Shown piece by piece: positions 1 through 7,570 of a DNA stretch of 10,768 bases. Origin of the DNA: Acidilobaceae archaeon UBA158 (GTDB taxonomy: Archaea > Thermoproteota > Thermoprotei_A > Sulfolobales > Acidilobaceae); contig DAXV01000051.1 of assembly GCA_002506595.1 (NCBI GenBank), forward strand, positions 297 through 11,064. The letters run 5' to 3'. A program made the translations under genes and the position numbers. How positions within the stretch are numbered: position 1 is the first letter of the stretch; each line of letters starts with the position of its first letter. The notes beneath the pieces were generated by a model. The model did no database searches. It was not told the DNA's origin and saw only the letters and a program-made list of their open reading frames with translations.

Positions 1-21
1 AAAAGGAAAAGGTTTTCCATT

Positions 22-35
22 GAAAATTTATAAAC
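22..35 (+). promoter_or_regulatory. TATA box/BRE promoter of the rpl21e-rpoF-topA operon
   Basis: GAAAA followed by TTTATAAA fits a crenarchaeal BRE plus TATA box. Initiation about 25 nt downstream would fall near 55-60 and give a leader of about 25-30 nt that contains the GGTGAT ribosome binding site of rpl21e. No other comparable box lies in front of rpoF or topA, so the three genes probably share this promoter. A GGAAAA/TTTTCC inverted repeat with a 2-nt centre lies just upstream at 5-18; its meaning is unknown. Confidence 0.7.
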
Positions 36-83
36 TTATCTATACCTATAATTGTCGAGGCCTTTAACTGTAAGGTGATAGAA

Positions 84-395
84 ATGGTAAAAGCATCGAC
101 AGGATATAGAAACAAGACAAGAAATATGCTAAGAAAGCATATTAGAGAAAGAGGAGGAGTTCCCAGACTTAGTAAAGCATTGTATCCTTATAATATAGGG
201 GATAAAGTTGTAATTTATATAAACTCTTCTTTCCATGATGGGATGCCCCATAGAAGATTCCATGGATTAACTGGAACAATAGTAGATAAAAGAGGAAAAG
301 CTTATGTAGTAAAAGTTAATTTAGGTAATAAAGAAAAAACCATAATAACATATGCAGTTCACCTTAAACCTTTTACCCAACAAAATGCCCAATAG
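84..395 (+). CDS. rpl21e: 50S ribosomal protein L21e
   Basis: A 103-residue protein of the archaeal/eukaryotic large ribosomal subunit that binds 23S rRNA. The start MVKASTGYRNKTRNMLRK is the usual L21e N-terminus (basic, rich in S/G/R/K). It is followed by the SH3-like barrel region with IGDKVVIYI and the FHGLTGTIVDKRGKAY stretch, and a C-terminal VHLKPF near residue 95. Length is normal for the family. I chose ATG 84 over an in-frame GTG at 75 because that GTG lies inside the Shine-Dalgarno sequence GGTGAT (74-79), 4 nt before ATG 84, and because archaeal L21e proteins begin MV. It is the first gene of a co-directional run with rpoF 12 nt downstream, a common archaeal pairing. Identification is from sequence recognition and is secure. 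Confidence 0.96.
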   Translation: MVKASTGYRNKTRNMLRKHIRERGGVPRLSKALYPYNIGDKVVIYINSSFHDGMPHRRFHGLTGTIVDKRGKAYVVKVNLGNKEKTIITYAVHLKPFTQQNAQ

Positions 396-405
396 GGGTC
401 TTATA

Positions 406-484
406 TTATGGAAAGAAGGATTGAAGAGAGGCGCTATATTTCTTATTATGAAGCAAAATATTTTATGGAAAGAAGGATTGAAGA
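406..484 (+). repeat. Direct repeat at the 5' end of rpoF
   Basis: A 22-bp sequence at 406-427 recurs perfectly at 463-484, 57 bp (19 codons) apart and in the same frame. Each copy encodes MERRIEE, so the protein begins MERRIEE, then 12 other residues, then MERRIEE again. Both copies include an ATG preceded by TT. The flanking bases differ at both ends, so the repeat limits are sharp. This suggests a recent local duplication or gene conversion within the N-terminal coding region. Confidence 0.9.
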
Positions 485-767
485 ATCCCCTCAAATAAAT
501 TCTTTGCAAGAAAGATCATGGGATTATTTAAAAACATTTGGTGATATTGATTACGAAAAAGCAAAAGAGGCTATAAAAGAACTTATGGAGATGGGTTTAA
601 AAGATACAACTGCTATAATGCTATTAAATATTTGTTCTGATAACTATTCTTTCATCCTTTCTGTAATTTCTTCATTACCTGAAGAGGAATCTACAAAAAT
701 TGATGAAGAAAAATCCAAGAAAATTTTTGAGATAATAAGCAATTTCTGTGCCAGTAAAAAAAGTTAA
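408..767 (+). CDS. rpoF: DNA-directed RNA polymerase subunit Rpo4 (RpoF/Rpb4 family)
   Basis: A 119-residue Rpb4-family subunit, which pairs with Rpo7 (RpoE) to form the stalk of archaeal RNA polymerase and helps open promoters and bind RNA. The N-terminus RRYISYYEAK matches the archaeal pattern x-YIPYSxAK. It is followed by LQERSWDYL (near residue 34), which matches the conserved LQRTYDYL, and by the helical HRDC-like domain (KAKEAIKELMEMG..., then SVISSLPEEES and a final helix). Sulfolobus Rpo4 is about 113 residues, so length is normal. ATG 408 is preferred to the in-frame ATG 465 because the family motif YISYYEAK lies before 465 and an AGGGGT ribosome-binding-like sequence (394-399) precedes 408 only. 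The N-terminus carries a duplicated MERRIEE. It sits 12 nt after rpl21e and 32 nt before topA. The gene is also called rpo4. Confidence 0.9.
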   Translation: MERRIEERRYISYYEAKYFMERRIEESPQINSLQERSWDYLKTFGDIDYEKAKEAIKELMEMGLKDTTAIMLLNICSDNYSFILSVISSLPEEESTKIDEEKSKKIFEIISNFCASKKS

Positions 768-799
768 CCTTCTTTATAATATAAAATAGTTGGAGAACT

Positions 800-2866
800 A
801 TGAGTAAAATTAATAGAAATTGTTACTCGTATAAAGATTTTATAGCATTAATAGCTGAAAAACCAAAGGCAGCTGAAAAAATAGCAATGGCATTAGGAAG
901 TTATGGAAAATTAATGAAGTGTAGGTATTATAAAATCCCATATTATGTAATTAAGAATGATGATAAAACACTTTTAATTTTGCCCAGCGCTGGTCATTTA
1001 TTTGGGCCATCAACTAACGGAAGAGGCGTACCTATAGTAAAAATAGTTTGGAAACCACTATGGGAATTTGATAAAGCTGCTTATTATACAAAACCATATT
1101 ATATGATGATGTCATCAATTTTACCTAAGGCAAGTTCTTATATAAATGCCTGCGACTTTGATATAGAAGGTAGCGTTATAGGTTATAAAATAATAGAAAA
1201 CTTTGGAGACGTAAAAAAAGCAAAAAGAATGAAATACTCTACATTAACAAAAAATGATATTGTAGAAGCATTTAATAAGCTAACTCCATTAGATTTTGAA
1301 AATGTAAATGCAGGCTCTGCAAGACACGAATTGGATTGGCTATGGGGTATAAATGTTTCAAGACTTCTTATGAAATCATTTAAAAATGAAACAAACAAAA
1401 ACATTTCGTTAAGCGCAGGGAGGGTTCAAAGTCCAACTCTTGCAGAGGCGATAAGGAGATGGATAGAAATAAACCTCTATTTACCAAAACCATTTTTATC
1501 AATATTAATAATAGGTGAGTATGATAACAAAAGTTTTTTAATAACTCCTAAAAATTGGTCTCCAAAAACGATTTCTGAAGCAAAAGAGATAAAGAAATAT
1601 CTAGAAGAAAACCCAATTTTAAATGTCGATGATTATCAAGAAGGCAAAGAAAATATTCCTCCTCCTCCAGCCTTTAATTTAGGAGACCTTCAAAAAGAAT
1701 CTTCAAAAATTTATGGATTTTCTCCGTTTAAGACACAAAGTATAGCAGAAGAGCTTTATTTAGAAACTTTAATCAGCTATCCTAGAACAAATAGCCAAAA
1801 ATTACCTAAAACTATAAACTATAAGCAAATAATGAATGACTTATCTAAACAAAGCTATAAGAATTTAATCGATGAACTATTAAAAGAAACAAAAGGCATT
1901 TTAAATCCCATTCAAGGAAAGGAAGATGACCCTGCACATCCAGCAATATATCCCACAGGAGAAATGCCCAAAAAAATATTTGGGGATTACTTAAAAATTT
2001 ATGATCTTATAGTAAGAAGATTTTTGTCTGCATTTTCAAAAGATGCAATTTTAGGAAAAAGCTTTGTAGCGTTAAGCGATAATAAAAATAGAAAATATAA
2101 AGCTGAAGGTTTGGTTGTATTAGATGAAGGATGGTTAAAATACTATACTTTTTCATATCCAAAAACTAATGAAATACCAATTTTAAAGAAAAATGATAAG
2201 GTAAAAATAATAAAAGTTGAATTAAAAACTATATGGCCAAAGACTAATGTAATTCTTAGTAGAGCATCATTACTACGATGGATGGAAAGAGTTAATATAG
2301 GCACTGAAGCAACTAGGGCTAGAATTATTGAATTGCTATATAAAAGAAAATATTTAATTAACAATGGGAAAAGTACTGAAGTAACTAATCTAGGATATGC
2401 AGTATATAAAGCCATTGAACTAGTATCAAATGAATTAACATCACCTGAGTTAACTAGAAATTTTGAAGAAAAACTGGAATTAATATCAAAAGGAAAATAT
2501 ACTAAGGAAGAAGTAGTAAATGAAGCAAAAGAGTTCCTAACTAAAATAATAAAAGACAAGCTAAACGATAAAGGCATTGGGAGAAGTTTAGCAATCGCTT
2601 TAGGTATTGAAAAACCAGAAGAGATGTGCTATATTTGTAAAAGAGAAGCTAAAAATAAGGTTTCAAATTATAGTTTATGTGATTTTCATTTGATGGCTTT
2701 AAGAAAAATTAAAGAAAATTTACCATTTTTAATTGATATATTAGAAAGCAATGAAGTAAATGTATTAAAAGAGCTTTCAGAAAATAAAACTGTTGGCCTA
2801 TGGATTAGAGAGATCAGTAAGTTTTTAATTAATAATAATATTAAAATACAAGATTTAAAAATTTAG
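800..2866 (+). CDS. topA: DNA topoisomerase I, type IA (archaeal)
   Basis: A 688-residue type IA topoisomerase, which cuts one DNA strand through a 5'-phosphotyrosine and relaxes negative supercoils. The TOPRIM domain is at the N-terminus, with IAEKPKAAEKIA (Glu20) and the acidic triad in DFDIEG (Asp119, Asp121, Glu123). SAGRVQSPTL (205-214) is the conserved DNA-gate motif. The active-site tyrosine is Tyr327 in ISYPRTNSQ, followed by HPAIYPTG (380-387) and IGTEATRA (500-507). The C-terminal part holds one possible metal site, Cys610, Cys613, Cys627, His630, rather than a row of Cys4 fingers. No reverse-gyrase helicase half is present. Start ATG 800 follows GGAG at 792-795. It is the last gene of the rpl21e-rpoF run, and its stop codon overlaps the stop of the converging signal peptidase gene. 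Length is close to that of crenarchaeal homologues (about 670 residues). Confidence 0.95.
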   Translation: MSKINRNCYSYKDFIALIAEKPKAAEKIAMALGSYGKLMKCRYYKIPYYVIKNDDKTLLILPSAGHLFGPSTNGRGVPIVKIVWKPLWEFDKAAYYTKPYYMMMSSILPKASSYINACDFDIEGSVIGYKIIENFGDVKKAKRMKYSTLTKNDIVEAFNKLTPLDFENVNAGSARHELDWLWGINVSRLLMKSFKNETNKNISLSAGRVQSPTLAEAIRRWIEINLYLPKPFLSILIIGEYDNKSFLITPKNWSPKTISEAKEIKKYLEENPILNVDDYQEGKENIPPPPAFNLGDLQKESSKIYGFSPFKTQSIAEELYLETLISYPRTNSQKLPKTINYKQIMNDLSKQSYKNLIDELLKETKGILNPIQGKEDDPAHPAIYPTGEMPKKIFGDYLKIYDLIVRRFLSAFSKDAILGKSFVALSDNKNRKYKAEGLVVLDEGWLKYYTFSYPKTNEIPILKKNDKVKIIKVELKTIWPKTNVILSRASLLRWMERVNIGTEATRARIIELLYKRKYLINNGKSTEVTNLGYAVYKAIELVSNELTSPELTRNFEEKLELISKGKYTKEEVVNEAKEFLTKIIKDKLNDKGIGRSLAIALGIEKPEEMCYICKREAKNKVSNYSLCDFHLMALRKIKENLPFLIDILESNEVNVLKELSENKTVGLWIREISKFLINNNIKIQDLKI

Positions 2867-3393
2867 AATGTATCGCTACCAGTACCTCTTATAGCCAATG
2901 CAAATGATCCAATATATGGTATAACAATTGGTGTATTGCCATTATAAGTTAATATAACTCCTTTTATTTCATAATATGGAACTCCTTGCGTAGTGTAACC
3001 ATCTACAGTATAATAGCCGCATTGAGGAAAACCTGGATCCGGTATTGGATTATTATCACCCTTTATTATAAAGCATTCCATTCCATTATGATTATATATT
3101 CCTATTACTCTATGTATGATCAGTGTACCATAATAATTGTAAACAACAATATTACCAACTTTTATGTCTTGATATGGCTCTTTGTATAAAATAGCTATAT
3201 CCCCTGTATGTAAAGTAGGTTTCATGCTTATTCCATCAACAATAACGAAAGAAAAGCCATAAAAATAATATGCAAATAAACCAAGTACAACTATTAATAT
3301 AATAGTTGATATAAATAATATATCTCCTTTATTTAAATTTCTTTTTTTATTTTCTAAATTATTTTCTTTCCTCTTTCTATCTTTATTACTCAT
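2863..3393 (-). CDS. Type I signal peptidase, SEC11-like (S26B)
   Basis: A 176-residue membrane serine protease that removes signal peptides from exported proteins. The first ~22 residues are very basic and should stay in the cytoplasm. One membrane helix spans about residues 24-46, and the rest should lie outside. The nucleophile is Ser56 in VDGISMKPTL. The archaeal/eukaryotic catalytic His94 is in LIIHRVIGI, where bacterial enzymes have Lys. KGDNNPIPDPG (111-121) carries the conserved acidic residues of box D/E (Asp113, Asp119). No second C-terminal membrane helix is evident. ATG 3391-3393 is chosen because it gives the basic tail plus helix; there is no strong ribosome binding site. It follows nrdJ by 41 nt on the same strand, with two T-runs in that gap, so co-transcription is uncertain. 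Its last 4 nt overlap the end of topA. Confidence 0.9.
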   Translation of the reverse strand: MSNKDRKRKENNLENKKRNLNKGDILFISTIILIVVLGLFAYYFYGFSFVIVDGISMKPTLHTGDIAILYKEPYQDIKVGNIVVYNYYGTLIIHRVIGIYNHNGMECFIIKGDNNPIPDPGFPQCGYYTVDGYTTQGVPYYEIKGVILTYNGNTPIVIPYIGSFALAIRGTGSDTF

Positions 3394-3401
3394 TTTTCAT
3401 C

Positions 3402-3432
3402 AAAAAAATACTGGATAAGTAAAATTAAAAAA
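3402..3432 (-). terminator. Possible U-run terminator between nrdJ and the signal peptidase gene
   Basis: On the minus strand the 41-nt gap after the nrdJ stop contains a run of six T (3427-3432) and a run of seven T (3402-3408). Archaeal RNA polymerase can terminate at U-runs without a hairpin. The second run lies only 9 nt before the signal peptidase start, so part of the nrdJ transcripts may end here. No hairpin is visible. Confidence 0.3.
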
Positions 3433-3434
3433 TT

Positions 3435-6428
3435 TTAAAGATCACATGTCTTACATGTACTGTTTTCATCAGGCCTTAAACTAACAACGCCTTTTGTGCT
3501 ATCTTTTGATATGCCAAATAATTGAGAAATCTTTCTATCTGACTCAACATCAGTTACCTTCATTTCTTTCCTTACTATTGCCATCCTTGATTTCGTCTTT
3601 TTCTTAATGGGCTCAATTAATATGTTTTTTGCTTCCCCACCAAAGTATATTACCTGGATCCCTTTGCTTTCATCTCTATAAATTGTTACTCCCTTTAATC
3701 CTCCAAGCCATGCAACAAAATATGTTGTATAAACATCATCTATTTTTGCATCGCTTGGCAAATTAATTGTTTTACTTATAGCCTGATCTGTGTATATTTG
3801 GGAAGCTATTTGATGAGATAGATGATACCACAAATCGAAGTCCATGCTTGTTGGGAATAGCTTTGCGAGCTTTCTTATTTCTTCTAGTAATTCCTTATAA
3901 TCATTTTTAGCTATTATCTTATTACCTTCTTTCTCTTCAGTGCTCATGCTGATTATGTAATTTTCTATATCACTTAAAGCCCATCTTATACTACCTTTAT
4001 GAGATGATATCATCTTAAATAAACTGTCTAAGAAATCAAATGATAAATTATATTTCTTTGCTATTTCTAATACTTTATCCCTAAATATAGATATTGTTTC
4101 CCAGAATTCTCCTATAGCAACCCTTCTTAAATATACTAAAGCGAAATATGGTTCTATTCCAGAACTTGTGCCTGAGATTATACTAATAGTCCCTGTTGGA
4201 GCAACAGTATTTACAACGCTATTCCTTGGGGCTCTTGCACCAATTGATTTACCATATTCAATTAATTTATTCCAAGTATCTGCAGGCTTAAATAATGCGT
4301 TTACAAGCAAGCTTTTCTCATTGCTTATTGAGAAGTTTTCTAAATAATTATCGATTTCATCTCTTGCTATTCCAAAAACATCATTTAATACCTTATAAAA
4401 TGCCTCTTCCTTCACTAAATTTATTGTACCGTCTTCTTCAACTCTCTTAGAAGTTTCTCCCACAAATCTCTTTGATATATCAGCAGGTATTTTTACATCA
4501 TGATATTTTACCTTTATAAAACCGTCTTTAATCTTCATAACTTCACTTGCCTTTAATAAAGCTGGGGTGTGCAATTTTAAAGTCTCATTAACATCTGCCT
4601 TTTCAATACATTTCATTTCTTTCCAATCCCATCTTTTACATTCAAAAACAGGGGCAGAACCTAATTTTGCTCCTAACTCCCAACTCCTTTTCCACGCAAA
4701 TACTTCTATAGCTGAAGATATAATTAAAGTGAATGCTACTGCCTCATCGCTATCATATGGATAATTCAATTTAGATAATGCATTAGCTAAACCCATTATG
4801 CCTAAACCTATTTTTCTTGTTATTGAGTTTATTAATGTTTGCCTTTTATCTGGATGTTTATTGAAATCAATTACTGCATCCATCGAATCAACTATTATAT
4901 GTATATCATTGAAGAAACTTTTTAGATTAAATTTATTATCATTAATATATTTGTTTAAATCTATTGAACCTAAATTGCAACTTTCAAATGGATATAAATG
5001 TTGCTCCCCACAGGGATTCGTTGCAGTTACTATACCTAGCCATGGGGTCGGATTATATTTGTTATGGTTATCTACAAAAATTAATCCTGGATCTCCTCCT
5101 TCCCATGCAGATTTAATAATTTCTTCCCATAAAATCCTTGAATTAATCTTCCATGTCTTTGTATTTCTTTCATTTAAATCTAATTTCTTATTTGATAACT
5201 TACTTTCCTCTTCTAAATCCCTCAAAGCCAATGACTTACTTTTTTCAAACACATCTTCATATATATTTAAATATGGATTATCTAATAACCATTTATTTTC
5301 TTCAATAAGTTTCCCTAATCTCCCAAGACCAGTTTTCATACTCACACTATAATGAATCCTATAAATTCCATTATTATCTGAGCTATATTTTGGATTTATC
5401 ATCCACCAATCTTCATTATTTAATAAAGCATTCATAAAGGCATCGTTAATGCCAACACTGATATTAAAGTTTGTTAAAAATGTATCTTGCATAGGGCTCT
5501 TCTTGGATTGAATAAATCCAGCATCTTCTGGCATATAATATCCTTCTTTAGATAGCCTTTCCGTCATTTCTTTTAATATAGGATTTATTTCATATAAATC
5601 ATCTTTTTCTATTTGATCGAATGCATCCTTAACTGCCCTTATAAATGCCCTTATTTGAGGAGGCAATGTATTAGATAATGCTTGCCATGAATCGTACTTT
5701 GGATTATATATATCAGGATGCCATATGTGAAGTATTCCCATATTTGCTCCTCTTCTCTTACCCCCTTGTTTAACAACATCTGTTGCAACATCGTATAGCC
5801 TCATAAAACTTAATGGCCCGCTAGCCACTCCACTTGTTCCTGCAACTATATCTCCTCTAGGCCTTAATTCTGAAAAACTAAAACCTTGGCCTCCTCCATA
5901 TTTAAATGTTAAAGCCTGAACTTTAACACCATCTAATATACCTTCCATACTATCAAATACTGGGGTAACGTAACAAGCACTTAACGCGCCTTTTGCACCA
6001 TCTGAAAACATATTAAATAATGTTGGAGAATTGAACATAAATTTTCCATTTATTAGCAAATCATATAATTTTTCTTTATCTACTCTAGGAGAAAAACCTT
6101 CTGAAACCCTTCTCATAACCATAGATGGCGTTTCAAGCGGATTCATTAACTGGCTCTTAACCATATATCTAGATTGCAAGACTTTTATTGCATTATATGT
6201 AAATTTCATATCATCTTCACAAGGCTCTTCTCTTTTCCCCTCAATATAATCTTTAACGCATTGAGGAAGATCTGCTAATAAACCTCCATTAGGGGCCCTT
6301 TTATTGTATTCTTTTAAAACTCCTTCATAAATTTCTTTTAATAAAAGCTTTCTAGCCTCTATTTCTATTTCTGGCCTAAATGTAGATTCCTTTATCAACT
6401 CTAATTGCTTAGCCTCATTAGTAGCCAT
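3435..6428 (-). CDS. nrdJ: Ribonucleoside-diphosphate reductase, adenosylcobalamin-dependent (class II)
   Basis: A 997-residue class II ribonucleotide reductase, which reduces ribonucleotides to deoxyribonucleotides with a thiyl radical generated from adenosylcobalamin. Redox Cys152 lies in SACYVTPV. The core motif NPCGEQHLYPFESCNLG gives Asn471, radical Cys473, Glu475 and the second redox Cys484. QGGKRRGANMG (221-231) and APTGTISIISGTSSGIEPYF (743-762) are phosphate/substrate-binding motifs. The C-terminal CKTCDL (Cys992, Cys995) is the swinging dithiol that reloads the active site. I see no N-terminal ATP-cone. There is a long stretch without core motifs at about 596-735. The start has a strong ribosome binding site. 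No NrdB-like radical subunit is present, as expected for class II. It is transcribed away from the TtuA-like gene across a 287-bp gap. Confidence 0.95.
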   Translation of the reverse strand: MATNEAKQLELIKESTFRPEIEIEARKLLLKEIYEGVLKEYNKRAPNGGLLADLPQCVKDYIEGKREEPCEDDMKFTYNAIKVLQSRYMVKSQLMNPLETPSMVMRRVSEGFSPRVDKEKLYDLLINGKFMFNSPTLFNMFSDGAKGALSACYVTPVFDSMEGILDGVKVQALTFKYGGGQGFSFSELRPRGDIVAGTSGVASGPLSFMRLYDVATDVVKQGGKRRGANMGILHIWHPDIYNPKYDSWQALSNTLPPQIRAFIRAVKDAFDQIEKDDLYEINPILKEMTERLSKEGYYMPEDAGFIQSKKSPMQDTFLTNFNISVGINDAFMNALLNNEDWWMINPKYSSDNNGIYRIHYSVSMKTGLGRLGKLIEENKWLLDNPYLNIYEDVFEKSKSLALRDLEEESKLSNKKLDLNERNTKTWKINSRILWEEIIKSAWEGGDPGLIFVDNHNKYNPTPWLGIVTATNPCGEQHLYPFESCNLGSIDLNKYINDNKFNLKSFFNDIHIIVDSMDAVIDFNKHPDKRQTLINSITRKIGLGIMGLANALSKLNYPYDSDEAVAFTLIISSAIEVFAWKRSWELGAKLGSAPVFECKRWDWKEMKCIEKADVNETLKLHTPALLKASEVMKIKDGFIKVKYHDVKIPADISKRFVGETSKRVEEDGTINLVKEEAFYKVLNDVFGIARDEIDNYLENFSISNEKSLLVNALFKPADTWNKLIEYGKSIGARAPRNSVVNTVAPTGTISIISGTSSGIEPYFALVYLRRVAIGEFWETISIFRDKVLEIAKKYNLSFDFLDSLFKMISSHKGSIRWALSDIENYIISMSTEEKEGNKIIAKNDYKELLEEIRKLAKLFPTSMDFDLWYHLSHQIASQIYTDQAISKTINLPSDAKIDDVYTTYFVAWLGGLKGVTIYRDESKGIQVIYFGGEAKNILIEPIKKKTKSRMAIVRKEMKVTDVESDRKISQLFGISKDSTKGVVSLRPDENSTCKTCDL

Positions 6429-6437
6429 ATATTATTA

Positions 6438-6446
6438 CACCTCTCC
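6438..6446 (-). promoter_or_regulatory. Strong Shine-Dalgarno sequence of nrdJ
   Basis: On the minus strand GGAGAGGTG lies 9 nt before the nrdJ ATG (6426-6428). This supports that start and implies a leadered mRNA, unlike the near-leaderless genes elsewhere in the window. Confidence 0.75.
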
Positions 6447-6681
6447 TTAAATATATTCTATTAAATACTGCGTAGTTATACAAATACCTGCCAGAGTAGA
6501 TATTTCTCTATTCATAAGCCTTACACAACCTATCCATCAATATTTATTTATGTTGGTATTACCTTATCTATCTTACTCTAAACTTAAGCAGAGAAAAATT
6601 TATGAATAGATCTTTTACATCAGAAAAATAGGAAATATTACTAATTTGATTTCCCTCCTACTTATTATTAGGTAAAAATTT

Positions 6682-6689
6682 TTTATATT
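6682..6689 (+). promoter_or_regulatory. TATA box of the TtuA-like gene
   Basis: TTTATATT, preceded by an A/T-rich BRE-like stretch from about 6673, is centred 30 nt before ATG 6716. Initiation would fall within a few nt of the start codon, so the mRNA is probably leaderless or nearly so. This agrees with the absence of a ribosome binding site. Confidence 0.6.
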
Positions 6690-6715
6690 CCTTCATAGGA
6701 TAATCATGGATAAAA

Positions 6716-7570
6716 ATGAATAAAATATGTTCAATATGCAAGAAGAGGCAAGCAGTCTATTACAGAGCATATAGTGGTGAATATATTTGTGCTAAATGCT
6801 TAAATAATGTTATGGAAAAAAATGTAAAAAAAGAAATAAATAAAACAAAAGCTTTAAACATTGATAGCAAAATTGTTATTCCAATAACACATTTTTCTCC
6901 AAGCTCATCTATTGCATTATCTAATTTGGTTTATAGAATTGAAAAGCAGTTTAAGTCTAAAATTGCTATAATTATACCTAAAGGATATAATATTGAAGAA
7001 ATAAGAAACTTATTAGAAAACAAATCAGACTTATTTATAGCAGAAATTAATATCATTCCTCCAGAAAAACTATCTTTACAAGAATGCATAAGGTTTGAAA
7101 GAGCTTGGTCTATAAAAGCAGCCAAAATTTTAGGTTATGAATTCGTGTTTTTACCAATAAGTAGAACTGATATATCTCTTATGATTATTGATTCTTTAAT
7201 AAATGGGGAAGCTAATTTCCTTTCGGAATCTCTTGAATTCATGGAATACAACGGTATAAAATTCCTTTACCCAATTTCTGGAATAGAAGGGGAAACCTTA
7301 GTTTCATATGAATTTTTATCTGGTATAAATGTTAAACCACTGTGTTTGCCTTATATAAAATCAAAAAATGTATTTTACTCAATAGTAGGTAATAGACCAG
7401 AATTGGATTTTGGTAGTGAAAGGCTTATAGGAAAACTTGGAAATTTTTTAGAAAAATTAAAAGAAAATAGATGTAAAATTTGTGCTGGGTTTTCAGATAA
7501 AGAAATATGCAATACTTGCGAAAAATTAAACCTAAAGGAATTAGATGTAAAATTAAGTATTGTCCAATAA
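6716..7570 (+). CDS. Catalytically degenerate TtuA/Ncs6-like protein with two zinc fingers
   Basis: A 284-residue protein whose outline follows the TtuA/Ncs6 (CTU1) tRNA 2-thiouridine synthetases. An N-terminal zinc finger (Cys5, Cys8, Cys25, Cys28) is followed by a Rossmann-like alpha-hydrolase region, a basic GINVKPL segment near 203-209 that matches the xxRVKPF segment of TtuA, and a C-terminal finger RCKIC...CNTC (Cys253, Cys256, Cys265, Cys268). The expected PP-loop SGGKDS is replaced by THFSPSSS (58-65). The CxxCG catalytic/iron-sulfur motif is reduced to a lone Cys124, and GHNxDDEA has become PISRTDISL (147-155). ATP-dependent thiolation by the usual chemistry is therefore unlikely. 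A binding, scaffolding or regulatory role, perhaps on tRNA, is inference. The last 18 bp overlap the converging zinc-ribbon gene. The family assignment rests on motif order only. Confidence 0.7.
   Translation: MNKICSICKKRQAVYYRAYSGEYICAKCLNNVMEKNVKKEINKTKALNIDSKIVIPITHFSPSSSIALSNLVYRIEKQFKSKIAIIIPKGYNIEEIRNLLENKSDLFIAEINIIPPEKLSLQECIRFERAWSIKAAKILGYEFVFLPISRTDISLMIIDSLINGEANFLSESLEFMEYNGIKFLYPISGIEGETLVSYEFLSGINVKPLCLPYIKSKNVFYSIVGNRPELDFGSERLIGKLGNFLEKLKENRCKICAGFSDKEICNTCEKLNLKELDVKLSIVQ

Larger units (their letters stand above)
6429..6715. promoter_or_regulatory. Divergent control region nrdJ / TtuA-like gene, with inverted repeats
   Basis: This 287-bp gap has no coding frame that I can support. 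It holds a perfect 11-bp inverted repeat, TCTATTCATAA at 6507-6517 and TTATGAATAGA at 6600-6610, so that each divergent gene has the same word in the same orientation relative to itself (about 80 and 105 nt upstream of the starts). An imperfect dyad AGAGTAGATATTTCTCT lies at 6493-6509, and GGAAAT/ATTTCC arms at 6631-6636 and 6649-6654. The nrdJ TATA box is not clear; TTTGTATAACTA (minus strand, about 6476-6487) is one candidate that would still leave the ribosome binding site in the leader. Confidence 0.45.

Noticed and set aside
75..83. Upstream GTG start for L21e adding three residues
   Set aside because: The GTG is part of the GGTGAT ribosome binding site, and archaeal L21e begins at the later MV.
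465..467. Internal ATG as the start of rpoF
   Set aside because: The family motif YISYYEAK lies upstream of it, and no ribosome binding site precedes it.
2143..2577. 144-codon minus-strand frame inside topA
   Set aside because: It lies opposite conserved TopA motifs. Its Ser/Phe-rich composition is what the complement of Lys/Glu-rich coding sequence gives.
4798..5352. 184-codon plus-strand frame inside nrdJ
   Set aside because: It is the shadow of a well-conserved gene, with no promoter or ribosome binding site and no recognisable protein motif.
3435..6428. Intein in NrdJ
   Set aside because: The catalytic motifs are uninterrupted, and no splicing-type Cys...His-Asn junction is seen around the extra stretches.
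6429..6715. Cobalamin riboswitch in front of nrdJ
   Set aside because: No B12-box-like sequence or extended pairing is visible, and such riboswitches are not expected in crenarchaea.
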